From contig CBDEVI010000002.1 of assembly GCA_965243625.1 (NCBI GenBank), positions 2,232,001 through 2,296,000 on the forward strand: a stretch of 64,000 bases of DNA, in the 5' to 3' direction. The notes beneath the pieces are model-generated. The model saw only the letters and a list, made by a program, of their open reading frames with translations. It had not been told where the DNA came from and did no database searches. The stretch is from JAJECS01 sp965243625. GTDB lineage: Bacteria > Chloroflexota > UBA11872. Positions 15,702-24,016 of this stretch are shown one piece after another. Made by a program: the position numbers and the translations under genes. Positions within the stretch are counted from its first letter, which is position 1, and the number at the start of each line of letters is the position of its first letter.

Positions 15702-16331
15702 CTAGCATATTCCCAGCCTCGCTATATGTATAGTAGGGTCGTATTCGAATCTGAATATCTCAGCCAATTGAAAGCTTCTCGCCTCTGGGTTACGCATGCT
15801 ATGCGCAGCAAGCTTTGCTGATTCATAGTTGCGCCTGAATATTGCACAGGAAACTACGTGCCTCAAGATAAACGTATTCCAATCTAATAGTTTAGCTCTA
15901 CTAGCCGCCCACACGCTAGCATCGAAACATTCATATGGAAGAACATCCCGTACGGCACGCCACACTGATTCATCGTGCTTAAAATCGTCCGAGATCTCTC
16001 CAGCTGCACTTACTCTACCTCGAACATCATAGCATATCGAATCAGGTGTCGGAGTAGCCGTCGGAATAACTGTAGGAGTAGGGGTAGGGGTGACTGTGGG
16101 TGTCGCAGTCGCGGTCGGAATAGCCGTAGGTGTCGGAACGGCAGTTGGCGTAAACGTGGGTAAAGGCGTAGGTGTAGGCGTTTGCTCTTCAATCCAACCG
16201 ATAGGTTGTCCTACCATTCTGATCACCTCCGGAGTACCGACAACGAGACCGATAAGCACTTCAGCTACTAGAACTGCGCCGACGAACCAACGAATCCAGC
16301 GATTTGATACTAGAGCCTGTAGAAAGCTCAT
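15702..16331 (-). CDS. Thr-Pro-repeat, single-pass membrane protein of unknown function
   Basis: About 209 residues from ATG 16331 (the frame is open to 16394). Residues ~10-30 form one membrane helix (WIRWFVGAVLVAEVLIGLVV). After a short spacer comes a ~50-residue linker of T-P-T-P, T-A-T-P and I-P-T-A units, the extracellular linker style typical of Chloroflexota surface proteins. The last ~110 residues contain three cysteines (ICYDV, YECFDA, VSCAIF) and no family I know. Base composition of 15616-16400 is visibly richer in A and T than everything around it, so it may be a recent arrival. The first start (16394) gives an Arg-rich leader and seems less likely. Confidence 0.6.
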   Translation of the reverse strand: MSFLQALVSNRWIRWFVGAVLVAEVLIGLVVGTPEVIRMVGQPIGWIEEQTPTPTPLPTFTPTAVPTPTAIPTATATPTVTPTPTPTVIPTATPTPDSICYDVRGRVSAAGEISDDFKHDESVWRAVRDVLPYECFDASVWAASRAKLLDWNTFILRHVVSCAIFRRNYESAKLAAHSMRNPEARSFQLAEIFRFEYDPTIHIARLGIC

Positions 16332-16426
16332 AGGAGCATTTTGAACGGGACTAGGCCGCACGTCTCCATACCGGCCTCTACGCATAACTGCCACAGTCCC
16401 TGACTAGGCATTTACGTTGGGGCCTG

Positions 16427-18028
16427 TCACACGCCCAGGGCGTAGCCCTCGCGCCGCGGGTCGGCGCCGCCCTCCAGCCACCCGGCCTCGGATCGCGCGA
16501 CGCCTTGCATGCCTCCCATCGCTTGGTCGAACGCCTCGATCGTCTCCATGCGGTGGCCGCATGCGCGCAGCGCTTCGACCGCCTCCGGCCGTGCACGAGA
16601 TTCGATCCGCACCAGATCGCCATCGTGCGCGTGCAGGCGCGGCGCCTCGATCGCCGTTTGCACGTCGCGTCCGAAGGCCAGCATGCCGACCAGGACTTGG
16701 GCTTGCGCCTGGCAAATCGTGTAGCTGCCCGGCGTGCCGAGGGCCAGCCGCGGCTCGCCCCCTTGCGTAACGATTGTCGGGGCGATGGGCAGGGACAGCG
16801 GCCGGCCGCCGGACAAATGGTTGGGGCTGGCCGGGTCGCGATCGCCCCAATCCAGCAGGTTGTTCAGCACGATGCCCGTGCCCGGCACGACCAGACCCGA
16901 GCCGAACTTGCCGCCCAGGCTCTGCGTCAGGCAGACCAAGTTTCCGTGCGCGTCGCCGGTTGCCAGCGCCGTGGTGTGCTGCGGCGGCTGGACCTCGCCC
17001 CGGTTGCTGGTGCGGCTTGAGCGGGCGGTGGCGGCTTCGGCGCGCATGCGCGCCACGGCGGCGTCGGCGAGCAAGGCCATGAGCTCGTCGCGCGGCGCAT
17101 TCGTGTGCCGGATTCGGGCCGTTGCGGCCACCCGGATCGCCCTCACCAGCGTGTCCAAGTACGCCGGCTCGTCGTCGGCTTGCAGATCGTCTTCGAGAAT
17201 TCGCAGCGTGAGCAGCATCTGGATGCCCTCGCTGGTCGGCGGCGGCGTGTGCACCTGGGCGCCCTCGAATGGCGTGGCCAGAGGCTCGGTCCAGCGGGGC
17301 TTTACGTCGCGCAGGTCGTCCTCCCCGATCCATCCGCCCTGGGACTGGACGTGTAGCGCCAGCGCCGCACCGAGCGGGCCGTCGTAGAGGGCGCCCGGTC
17401 CGTCGGCGGCGATTTGCTCCAGCATTGCCGCCAGGTCGGGCTGCCGCAGCATCGAGCCGGCTGGCGGCACCACGCGGTCGGGCGTGAACACGTCCAGCCA
17501 CTCGGATTGCGCGGCATGGCGCTCGATGCAGACTTCGAGGAACTCGATGGCGAACGGCGAAAGCGGGTAGCCCTCTCGGGCAAGCTCGATGGCGGGCTGC
17601 AGCACTTCGGCGGGCGACTTGCTGCCGTAGCGGCTCAGCAATTCCCACCACCCGGCCAGGTTGCCGGGCGTGCCCGCCGTCTGAGCGGCGTTTGCCAGGT
17701 CCTTCCCGCGTCGGGCGTCCGTTTCGAGGCGGCGTGGCGCCGGCGGCACGAAGTCGAGCGCGCGCACGCGCCGTTCATCGGCCACGTAACAGCAGGCTGT
17801 GCCCATGCCGGCAAGGCCGGACATGTAGGGTTCCGCCACGCCCAGGGCCGCGGCAGTCGCCACCGCGGCGTCGAAGGCGTTTCCGCCGGCCACGAGCATT
17901 CGTGCGCCGGCAAGAGTTGCGAGCGGATGCGCCGACGCCACCATGCCGCGCATCGACCGCACGGCCGGTCTGCCGCCGGAAGGCGTGGGCATGGCTCCGA
18001 TTTCCATTCGGCAGTCGGTGGCGCCCAT
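16427..18028 (-). CDS. Gamma-glutamyltransferase family hydrolase
   Basis: A 533-residue Ntn-hydrolase of the gamma-glutamyltransferase family. MVASAHPLATLAGARMLVAGGNAFDAAVA, GVAEPYMSGLAGMG and VVPGTGIVLNNLLDWGD are family blocks. The autoprocessing site should be the T-T pair in QHTTALAT, but the usual T-T-H-x-S pattern is altered to T-T-A-L-A. No signal peptide is evident, although classic GGTs are exported, so this may be a cytoplasmic relative (for example acting on gamma-glutamyl or acyl amides). Divergent from the SelA-like gene, 87 bases apart. Confidence 0.85.
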   Translation of the reverse strand: MGATDCRMEIGAMPTPSGGRPAVRSMRGMVASAHPLATLAGARMLVAGGNAFDAAVATAAALGVAEPYMSGLAGMGTACCYVADERRVRALDFVPPAPRRLETDARRGKDLANAAQTAGTPGNLAGWWELLSRYGSKSPAEVLQPAIELAREGYPLSPFAIEFLEVCIERHAAQSEWLDVFTPDRVVPPAGSMLRQPDLAAMLEQIAADGPGALYDGPLGAALALHVQSQGGWIGEDDLRDVKPRWTEPLATPFEGAQVHTPPPTSEGIQMLLTLRILEDDLQADDEPAYLDTLVRAIRVAATARIRHTNAPRDELMALLADAAVARMRAEAATARSSRTSNRGEVQPPQHTTALATGDAHGNLVCLTQSLGGKFGSGLVVPGTGIVLNNLLDWGDRDPASPNHLSGGRPLSLPIAPTIVTQGGEPRLALGTPGSYTICQAQAQVLVGMLAFGRDVQTAIEAPRLHAHDGDLVRIESRARPEAVEALRACGHRMETIEAFDQAMGGMQGVARSEAGWLEGGADPRREGYALGV

Positions 18029-18115
18029 TGTTCCGCCGTCCGGCGCGCGGTGTCACGCCGCCCCGCAATCGCCTACCATCGCCCGTGGCCGACGCACCGC
18101 TTGAATCGAGCCGCC

Positions 18116-19225
18116 ATGGCGCCGAACGACTCTGTGACAGCCGACGTTTATGCCGATTTGGGGCTGGAGCGCGTGGTAAACGCCCGCGGCAATCAGACGG
18201 TGCTCGGCGGGTCGCGGCTCTCCCCGCGCGTGCTGGCGGCCATGGAATCCGCCAATGCGTCGTTCGTAGACCTTGACGCCCTGCTGACGCGCGTGGGCGA
18301 GTTGGCGGCGGAGATCCTGGGCTGTGAAGCGGCCTATCCGACCTCCGGCTGCGCGGCGGCCATGGCGCTTGGCACCGCCGCGTGCATGGCCGGCGACGAC
18401 CAGGAGCTCATCGCCCAGCTTCCCGATACGACCGGCATGCGGAACAAGGTCGTCATCCAGTCACCGCAGCGCAACGAGTACGACCGCATGCCGAGCGTGG
18501 CGGGGGCGCAGCTCGTGGTGGTCGAGCCGCGGGACTTCGAGGCTTCGCTCACCGACGACACGGCGGCCGCGTTCTTCGTGGCGTCGTATGACGGCCGCGG
18601 CGGCAGCGTGCTCCTGTCCGACGCCATCCCGATGGCGCACGCGCGGGGCATTCCGGTGATCGTGGACGCCGCCGGCAGCGTCAGCCCTCCGCAGATGATG
18701 AATGAGGTCGTGAGCACCGGCGCCGACCTTATCGGCTTTGGGGCCAAGTACTTTGGCGCGCCGAATTCCACCGGCCTGCTGTGCGGGCGCGGCGACCTGG
18801 TCCGCGCGGCGGCGTTGCAGGGCTTCATCGGCTTCGAGCTGCACGGCGGCAACGCGTTCGGCCGCGGCTTCAAGCTGGACCGAGCCGAGGCCGTCGCCGT
18901 GATCGAGGCGCTGCGCGAGTGGCGCAGCGGGGGTTACGAGGCCGTCCGCGACAGCAGCAACGCCCGCGCCCACGCCCTGGTCGGGCAACTCGCCGACATT
19001 CCGGGAATGACGGCGCGGGTGGACGCCGACTTTGGGCGGGCCGTGGTCAGCTTCGACTCGGGAAGCGCGCACAGCGCCGAGAGCGTCGCCGCGGCCCTAA
19101 GCGAGTGTCACCCGCCGATCTGGGCGCGCGTAGAAGGCGTGGAGCTGGCGTTCCAGACGAACACGCTCAGCGACGACGATCTACTGATCGTCGCGACGAG
19201 CCTGCGAGAGATTCTCAAAAGCTAG
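18116..19225 (+). CDS. SelA-like PLP-dependent enzyme (D-glucosaminate-6-phosphate ammonia-lyase/DgaE-like)
   Basis: A 369-residue fold-type I PLP enzyme of the SelA/DgaE group. VVNARGNQTVLGGSRLSP is the group N terminus; the PLP-binding lysine is K211 in GFGAKYFGAPNSTGLLCG, with IPVIVDAAGSVSP carrying the Asp that contacts the pyridine nitrogen. It is shorter than true selenocysteine synthase and lacks the N-terminal tRNA-binding extension, and no selB or selD is nearby, so a small-molecule ammonia-lyase or racemase-like role is more likely. ATG 18116 chosen; the frame is open further upstream across the divergent ggt gene. Confidence 0.8.
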   Translation: MAPNDSVTADVYADLGLERVVNARGNQTVLGGSRLSPRVLAAMESANASFVDLDALLTRVGELAAEILGCEAAYPTSGCAAAMALGTAACMAGDDQELIAQLPDTTGMRNKVVIQSPQRNEYDRMPSVAGAQLVVVEPRDFEASLTDDTAAAFFVASYDGRGGSVLLSDAIPMAHARGIPVIVDAAGSVSPPQMMNEVVSTGADLIGFGAKYFGAPNSTGLLCGRGDLVRAAALQGFIGFELHGGNAFGRGFKLDRAEAVAVIEALREWRSGGYEAVRDSSNARAHALVGQLADIPGMTARVDADFGRAVVSFDSGSAHSAESVAAALSECHPPIWARVEGVELAFQTNTLSDDDLLIVATSLREILKS

Positions 19226-19262
19226 GCGCGGAAGCCCTGCTTCCGTGCCGGCCGCGGGAGGT

Positions 19263-19625
19263 CTAGTAGCGACCGCCTCCGCCGCCGCCGTAGCCGCCGC
19301 CACCGCCGCCGTAGCCACCGCCACCGCCGCCGTAGCCGCCACCACCGCCGCCGCCGCCGTAGCCACCGCTACGCGGGCGAGACTCGCGCGGGCGCGCCTC
19401 GTTGACGGTCAGCGCGCGACCCATCAGGTCGGAGCCGTTGAGGGCCTCGATGGCCTGGCGAGCCATCTCGTCGTCCATCATTTCGACGAAACCAAAACCG
19501 CGCGACTTTCCGGTCACGCGGTCCTTGATCACCGTGGCTCGAGTGATCTCGCCGTATCGTGCGAAGAGCTCATGGAGCTCGTCATCGGTCGTCACGAACG
19601 GCAAATTGCCGACGAAGATATTCAT
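19263..19625 (-). CDS. Glycine-rich RRM RNA-binding protein
   Basis: A 120-residue protein: one RRM (RNP2 IFVGNL at 3-8, RNP1 KSRGFGFVEM at 40-49) followed from about residue 85 by an Arg linker and a low-complexity tail of GGYGGGGGG units ending in RY. Such cold-induced RNA-binding proteins act as RNA chaperones in cyanobacteria and other phyla. ATG 19625 is preceded by GGAAGG; the frame stays open to 19784, but that part has no RRM-like sequence. The ~140-base leader contains an inverted repeat (19768-19781) and could regulate it. Confidence 0.9.
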   Translation of the reverse strand: MNIFVGNLPFVTTDDELHELFARYGEITRATVIKDRVTGKSRGFGFVEMMDDEMARQAIEALNGSDLMGRALTVNEARPRESRPRSGGYGGGGGGGGYGGGGGGYGGGGGGYGGGGGGRY

Positions 19626-19767
19626 CAAGTCAAACCTTCCGCGGAACTCATGCGACGCTCGCCTGATCCGCCAACCTTGCCCGCCGCACACTCCGCGGTC
19701 GCAGCCAAGAATCCAACGTTGCAGGTTCCACGCGGAACCCGACACTGCGCAAACAGTACCACGGGAT

Positions 19768-19781
19768 GCGGCGTTCGCCGC
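19768..19781. repeat. Short perfect inverted repeat upstream of the RRM gene
   Basis: GCGGCGTTCGCCGC is a perfect 6-bp stem with a TT loop. It lies between the aspartase end (19840) and the RRM gene start (19625), both read on the minus strand. It could be a transcript end or part of the RRM leader; there is no T-run after it on the minus strand, so I do not call it a terminator. Confidence 0.4.
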
Positions 19782-19839
19782 CAAGAATTTTGGATGAATT
19801 TCGCGGTGGGCGGTTGCCGGTCGGCGTGGCGGACGGCTG

Positions 19840-21255
19840 TTAGCCGCCTCCGCCGCCGCCCGCGCGCACGCCGGCCTCGGTCATGGGCGTGGGGTCCAGC
19901 GCCTCCGCCAGCTCGTCGGGTGGGATATCCGTGAGCCTTGCCGCAACCTCCGGCACGCCTTCGCCCGTCGCCACGGCCTCCTTGGCGATCTCGGCGGCGG
20001 CCGCATAGCCGATGCGCGGCGCGAGCGCGGTCGCCAGCATGGTGTTCCGCTCCAGCCAGTAGCGCAGCATCCGGTCGTCCACCTCCAACCCGCGGACGGC
20101 GCGGGTGTCGAATGCCCGCGTCGCGTTCGTCAGTACCTCGATGGACTGGCAGAGGTTGTAGGCGATGCAGGGCATCATCACGTTCAATTCGAGTTGCCCG
20201 GCTTCGGCGGCCCACTGGACGGCCGCGTCGTTGCCGAACACGTGGAAGCAGACCATGTTCAGGCACTCGGCCATGACCGGGTTGACCTTGCCGGGCATTA
20301 TCGACGATCCCGGCTGCAGCGCGGGCAGCCGCAGCTCGGAGATGCCCGTGCGGGGACCCGAGGCCAGCAGGCGGAAGTCGTTGGCGATGCGGCTCAGGTC
20401 GATGGCCAGCGCGCGCAGCGCGCCGGACAGCATGGCGAACCGCGCCATGCTCTGCATCGAGTAGAAGAGATTCTCGGCGCGGCGGACGTCGAGCCCCGTG
20501 ACCTCGGCGATGACGTCGATGACTTCGACCTGGTATTCGGGCTCGGCGTTCAAGCCGCTGCCGACGGCCGTGCCGCCGATGCTCAATTCCTGAACCTGGG
20601 ATTCGGCGTCGCGGATGAACGCCGCATCGCGGCGGATGGCCTCCGCATAGGCCCCAAACTCCTGGCCCAGCCGCACCGGCGTGGCGTCCTGCAGGTGGGT
20701 GCGGCCCGACTTCACGATCCCGTCCCAGTCGCACGCCTTCTCGTCGAACGCGTCCGCCAGGCCATCCAGTGACACATACAGGTCCTGCAACAGCTTCAGC
20801 GCCGCCAGGGCGATGGCCGTGGGAATGATGTCGTTGGTCGACTGGGCCATGTTCACGTGGTCGTTGGGGTGCACCGGCGCGTAGGCGCCGCGCTCGCCGC
20901 CCAGGAGCTCATTGGCGCGGTTGGCGAGCAGCTCGTTGGCGTTCATGTTGTGCGAGGTGCCGGCCCCGGCCTGGAAGACGTCGACGACGAACTGGTCCTG
21001 GTGCAGCCCGTCCGTCAGCACCTCGTCCGCGGCCTGCACGATCGCGTCCGCCAGCTTGGCGTCGAGCCGGCCGGTGCCGCGGTGGGCAATGGCCGCGGCC
21101 TTCTTCACCACCACCGTCGCCCAAATGAACGCCGGGTGCGGGCCGATGCCGCTGATGTCGAAGTTCTCAACCGCACGCTGCGTCTGCACGCCGTAGAGCG
21201 CGCCGGCCGGTACCTCCAGATCGCCCAGGGGGTCCGTTTCGGTCCGTGTCGTCAT
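19840..21255 (-). CDS. Aspartate ammonia-lyase / class II fumarase family
   Basis: A 471-residue lyase. The N terminus (DPLGDLEVPAGALYGVQTQR) and AGAGTSHNMNANELLANRA are shared by aspartases and class II fumarases; the signature GSSIMPGKVNPVMAE near residue 317 resembles aspartases of the Bacillus kind more than FumC (which has P-T-Q-C-E there). It either releases ammonia from aspartate or hydrates fumarate. The protein ends in RAGGGGGG, an unusual glycine tail. ATG 21255 overlaps the MidA end by 4 bases, so the two are coupled. Confidence 0.85.
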   Translation of the reverse strand: MTTRTETDPLGDLEVPAGALYGVQTQRAVENFDISGIGPHPAFIWATVVVKKAAAIAHRGTGRLDAKLADAIVQAADEVLTDGLHQDQFVVDVFQAGAGTSHNMNANELLANRANELLGGERGAYAPVHPNDHVNMAQSTNDIIPTAIALAALKLLQDLYVSLDGLADAFDEKACDWDGIVKSGRTHLQDATPVRLGQEFGAYAEAIRRDAAFIRDAESQVQELSIGGTAVGSGLNAEPEYQVEVIDVIAEVTGLDVRRAENLFYSMQSMARFAMLSGALRALAIDLSRIANDFRLLASGPRTGISELRLPALQPGSSIMPGKVNPVMAECLNMVCFHVFGNDAAVQWAAEAGQLELNVMMPCIAYNLCQSIEVLTNATRAFDTRAVRGLEVDDRMLRYWLERNTMLATALAPRIGYAAAAEIAKEAVATGEGVPEVAARLTDIPPDELAEALDPTPMTEAGVRAGGGGGG

Positions 21256-22451
21256 CCGTCGTCCTTCCCGATGTCTCGCTGTGTCGTGGCCGCGGCTGTT
21301 CCCAATCCACGCAAACGGTCGATCACTGCATTGCAAGCCTGCACCAGCACACGAAATCTTCCCAGGTCCGTGGGGGAAACGAGCTGAAAGACGGCCTCCC
21401 GCTCGCGCGTATAGTCCGCGACCGAAAGACTCGGGCGGCGCTGCACCGCCGGCAAGTGCTCGCCGATTCCCAGTGCCGTCAGGAAATCCCCCTGCGTGCC
21501 CAGGCGCGCCGCCGTCGCACCGGCGTGCGCTCCCGCGTCGATGAGTTCGGAGAAGTTTACGTGCGCCGTCAGGTCGGAGGAGCCCGGATCGGCCAACACG
21601 TCCTCCGAGGCGCGGTGTTGGCGGTAGGCCAGCAGCGTTCCCCGGCTGAAGCGCGGGCCGTGAATCTCGGCCGCGAGGCCGCCGTAGTCGATGCTCGTCA
21701 TAGTCCAGCGGCGGGCAATGCGACTGACGTGTGCGTAGATCTCGGCCACGCCCTCGCGCATCTCGATGATTCCGCCGTCGGGAACGCTTTGGCCGTAGCG
21801 TCGCGCGTAGGCCTTGGCTTCGACATCCGCCGGAAATGGCTCAAGGGACAGGAGTTCGTCGCTCAGGCCCACGCGCAGCTCGACCCAGTCGCCGCCGTTG
21901 CGTTGCAGCAGCCGCACGGGCAGGGCGTCGAATAGCTCGTTGCTGAGAAACGCGGCCGCCGGGCCGGCGTCGATTTCGTCCAACGACGCCACGAACGCGG
22001 TCCTAGGCGCTTGCTTCCGGGCCCGCGCCAGTGCCTGGGCGGAGCGCTCGACGCCGACGTAGGCCAGGTGCTCACGCCAAGGGCGCTCCTGGGCGGCCGA
22101 CGCGATTTGGCGGGCGAGCGTGCCGTTGCCGCAGCCAAGCTCGACTACCCGGAATGGTCGAGGTTCGCCAAGCGCGGTCCACACGTCATCGAGGTGCCGC
22201 GCCAGGAGCGTGCCGAAGAGCTGCGGGTGCACGGTGACGCTGGTGAAGAAGTCGCCGGCGCGGGACGGCGAGCGGCTATAGAAGCCGTGGCGCTCGTCGT
22301 AGAGGGCCGACGCCATGAAGTCGGCGAACGAAATCGGGCCGTCGGCGGCGATGCGCCGGCGAAGTGACTCGAAAAGAGGGCTGCGGGACGCTACTGCAGG
22401 TTCGAGACGACGATGACGAAGGCGATGAGCAGGATCGCCACGGCGGCCCAC
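21252..22451 (-). CDS. MidA/NDUFAF7-type SAM-dependent methyltransferase
   Basis: A 399-residue methyltransferase of the DUF185/MidA family; the mitochondrial member methylates an arginine of a complex I subunit. Blocks: ISFADFMASALYDERHGFYS, VVELGCGNGTLARQI (SAM binding), FLSNELFDALPVRLLQ and IDYGGLAAEIHG. The first obvious start is a GTG at 22451, 61 bases inside the previous gene; no ATG, GTG or TTG occurs between that and the FMAS methionine, which would cut conserved residues. It is thus read from within, or coupled to, the upstream zinc-ribbon gene. Confidence 0.88.
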   Translation of the reverse strand: MGRRGDPAHRLRHRRLEPAVASRSPLFESLRRRIAADGPISFADFMASALYDERHGFYSRSPSRAGDFFTSVTVHPQLFGTLLARHLDDVWTALGEPRPFRVVELGCGNGTLARQIASAAQERPWREHLAYVGVERSAQALARARKQAPRTAFVASLDEIDAGPAAAFLSNELFDALPVRLLQRNGGDWVELRVGLSDELLSLEPFPADVEAKAYARRYGQSVPDGGIIEMREGVAEIYAHVSRIARRWTMTSIDYGGLAAEIHGPRFSRGTLLAYRQHRASEDVLADPGSSDLTAHVNFSELIDAGAHAGATAARLGTQGDFLTALGIGEHLPAVQRRPSLSVADYTREREAVFQLVSPTDLGRFRVLVQACNAVIDRLRGLGTAAATTQRDIGKDDG

Positions 22452-22726
22452 ACGGTCAGCGGCAATCCCAGCAGGGTGGAGGACGGCGTGCTCGGCGCGG
22501 ACTTGCGCGCGCGAGGCTCCGACGCGGCTCGCTCGCGCTCGGTCTGCTCACGCAATCGGCGTAGGTTTTCGCTGATCTTGGGCGCGAACTTGCCGGATTC
22601 GTCCGGGGTGGCCGTCTCAGAGCTCAGGTCGGCTTCGGTCGTCTCGGGTCGAGGCAGCTTCTCGCCGCAGTTGATGCACAGCCAGGCGCCCTCAGTGTTC
22701 TGATGGCTGCACTCCGGACACCGCAT
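22391..22726 (-). CDS. Small zinc-ribbon protein with C-terminal membrane helix
   Basis: A 111-residue protein: N-terminal zinc ribbon with C3-x2-C6 and C17-x2-C20 (MRCPECSHQN, LCINCGEKLP), a charged linker with a coiled-coil-like RRLREQTERERAASEPR segment, and one C-terminal helix at about 84-108 (LPLTVWAAVAILLIAFVIVV). ATG 22726 gives the ribbon at the very N terminus; the open frame continues upstream through a repeat. It is tail-anchored with the ribbon in the cytoplasm. Function unknown. The MidA gene overlaps its last 61 bases. Confidence 0.75.
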   Translation of the reverse strand: MRCPECSHQNTEGAWLCINCGEKLPRPETTEADLSSETATPDESGKFAPKISENLRRLREQTERERAASEPRARKSAPSTPSSTLLGLPLTVWAAVAILLIAFVIVVSNLQ

Positions 22727-22858
22727 ATGCACCGACCCGCAACGGCTTTCCCCTGCGGCCAATCCTAGCACCCGCCCTTTCCGTGATTGGTGCGAAACGC
22801 GCCAATCGCGGCGGGCATCCGGGCGGCGGGCTCCCTCGATTCGCCGGTTGACTTGCGG

Positions 22859-23015
22859 GGATGGATTCCCGCCATTCGGAGACCCTTGCATAGTCCGGTC
22901 GAACGAAGCCTGACCGTGCGAACTCCGTGCGCCCCCAGGTTCAGTGAAGGGTGGATTCCCGCTTCCGCGGGAATGACGAAGGATTAGGCATTGGTCTCCC
23001 TTCGCGGGAATGACA
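22859..23015. repeat. Dispersed composite repeat, family B copy 3
   Basis: Same block order as the copy at 10922: GGATGGATTCCCGCCATTCG then GAGACCCTTGCA, a central CCCCCAGGTTCAGTGAAGG, then GGTGGATTCCCGCTTCCGCG with GGAATGACGAAGGATTAGG and a further TTCGCGGGAATGAC at 23001-23014. It fills most of the 22727-23146 gap between divergent genes; nothing else is seen there apart from the FmdB gene's ribosome binding site. Confidence 0.85.
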
Positions 23016-23131
23016 AACTCAAGAGGGCTCACCGCGGCAATGCCCGGGATCGTTGGGGCGATCCGGCGCGTTCGTATAATCCCGCTGGCGCCGCCGCGTG
23101 CCGGCAACCCATGGCGGCCCAATCTTTCCTC

Positions 23132-23137
23132 AAGGAG
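23132..23137 (+). promoter_or_regulatory. Shine-Dalgarno deciding the GTG start of the FmdB-like gene
   Basis: AAGGAG lies 9 bases before GTG 23147. This favours GTG 23147 over the in-frame ATG at 23111, and gives the family N terminus (PTYEYECTACG). Confidence 0.75.
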
Positions 23138-23146
23138 TCCCGCCGC

Positions 23147-23506
23147 GTGCCGACCTACGAATACGAATGCACCGCGTGCGGCCACAACTTCGACCTGGTG
23201 CAGAAGTTCAGCGACGAGCCGGCAACCCAGTGTCCGGAGTGTCAGGGCCGCTTGCGCAAGGTCTTTCACGCGGCCGGCATCATCTTCAAGGGCGAGGGCT
23301 GGTACGCCACCGACAGCCGCTCCAGCGACGAAAAGAACAAGTTCAAGGACGACGGAAAGGCGCCCGCCGAGTCAGGCGACGCCGGCAAGGACAAATCGGA
23401 CAAGCCGGCCAAGGATGGGGCGACCAAAGAGGCCCCTGCGAAGGAGACCGCGGCGGCCAAGTCCGACGCGAAGGCGGAGCCGGCGAAGGGCGCCGCGTCC
23501 GATTGA
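23147..23506 (+). CDS. FmdB family putative regulatory zinc-ribbon protein
   Basis: A 119-residue protein starting PTYEYECTACGHNFD, the constant start of the FmdB family. Cysteines C8/C11 and C29/C32 form a zinc ribbon; residues ~50 to the end are a Lys/Ala/Asp/Glu-rich disordered tail with repeated AKDG/AKE/AKS units. The family was named for a putative formamidase regulator, but the role is unproven. GTG start is fixed by an AAGGAG at 23132. Followed 12 bases later by dtd. Confidence 0.85.
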   Translation: MPTYEYECTACGHNFDLVQKFSDEPATQCPECQGRLRKVFHAAGIIFKGEGWYATDSRSSDEKNKFKDDGKAPAESGDAGKDKSDKPAKDGATKEAPAKETAAAKSDAKAEPAKGAASD

Positions 23507-23518
23507 GGCGCGATCCCC

Positions 23519-23986
23519 ATGCGCGTCGTCATCCAACGAGTCTCGCGAGCCCGCGTGTCCGTGGGCGGCCGCGAGGTGGCGGCCATTGGTTCGGGTCTCC
23601 TGGCGTTGGTCGGCGCGGCGGAGGGCGACGGTCCCGACGACGTGCGCTATCTCGCGGAGAAGGTCGCCAATCTGCGCATCATGCCGGACGCGGACCGGCG
23701 CATGAATCGGTCCGTACTGGACACGGCGGGGGCCGTGCTGGTGGTGTCGCAGTTCACCCTGATTGCCGAAACGCGCAAGGGACGCCGCCCCAGCTTCACC
23801 GGCGCGGCCGCGCCGGCAATTGCCGAGCCGTTGGTGAAGGAGTTTGGTGCCGCCCTCGAGGCGCTGGGCGTGCCCGTGAGCCACGGCGAGTTCGGGGCCG
23901 CCATGGATGTCGAGCTGGTCAACGAGGGGCCCGTCACCATCATTCTGGATAGCCATGACCGACACATCGCGCGTCGGCGCGCGTAG
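23519..23986 (+). CDS. dtd: D-aminoacyl-tRNA deacylase
   Basis: A 155-residue protein of typical DTD length that hydrolyses D-amino acids from mischarged tRNA. The catalytic VSQFTL block is present at about 80-85 and the cross-subunit NEGPVTI motif near the end (G-P cis dipeptide). MRVVIQRVSRARVSV is the usual N terminus. Cytoplasmic homodimer. Likely co-transcribed with the FmdB-like gene in front and hisD behind (30-base gap). Confidence 0.95.
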   Translation: MRVVIQRVSRARVSVGGREVAAIGSGLLALVGAAEGDGPDDVRYLAEKVANLRIMPDADRRMNRSVLDTAGAVLVVSQFTLIAETRKGRRPSFTGAAAPAIAEPLVKEFGAALEALGVPVSHGEFGAAMDVELVNEGPVTIILDSHDRHIARRRA

Positions 23987-24016
23987 CCGACGGTCGCGTC
24001 CGGGCACGGCCCAGCC

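Noticed and set aside
16060..16180. Direct-repeat array
   Set aside because: The repeats encode the T-P-T-P linker of the membrane protein and lack unique spacers.
18116..19225. Selenocysteine synthase (SelA) proper
   Set aside because: The protein is shorter, lacks the N-terminal tRNA-binding part, and no selB or selD is nearby, so only the broader SelA-like family is claimed.
19265..19380. Tandem repeat or CRISPR-like array
   Set aside because: The periodic GCCGCC-type sequence is the coding region of the RRM protein's glycine tail; there are no spacers.
19768..19781. Intrinsic terminator
   Set aside because: The hairpin is perfect but has no T-run on the minus strand, and the plus strand has no gene ending there.
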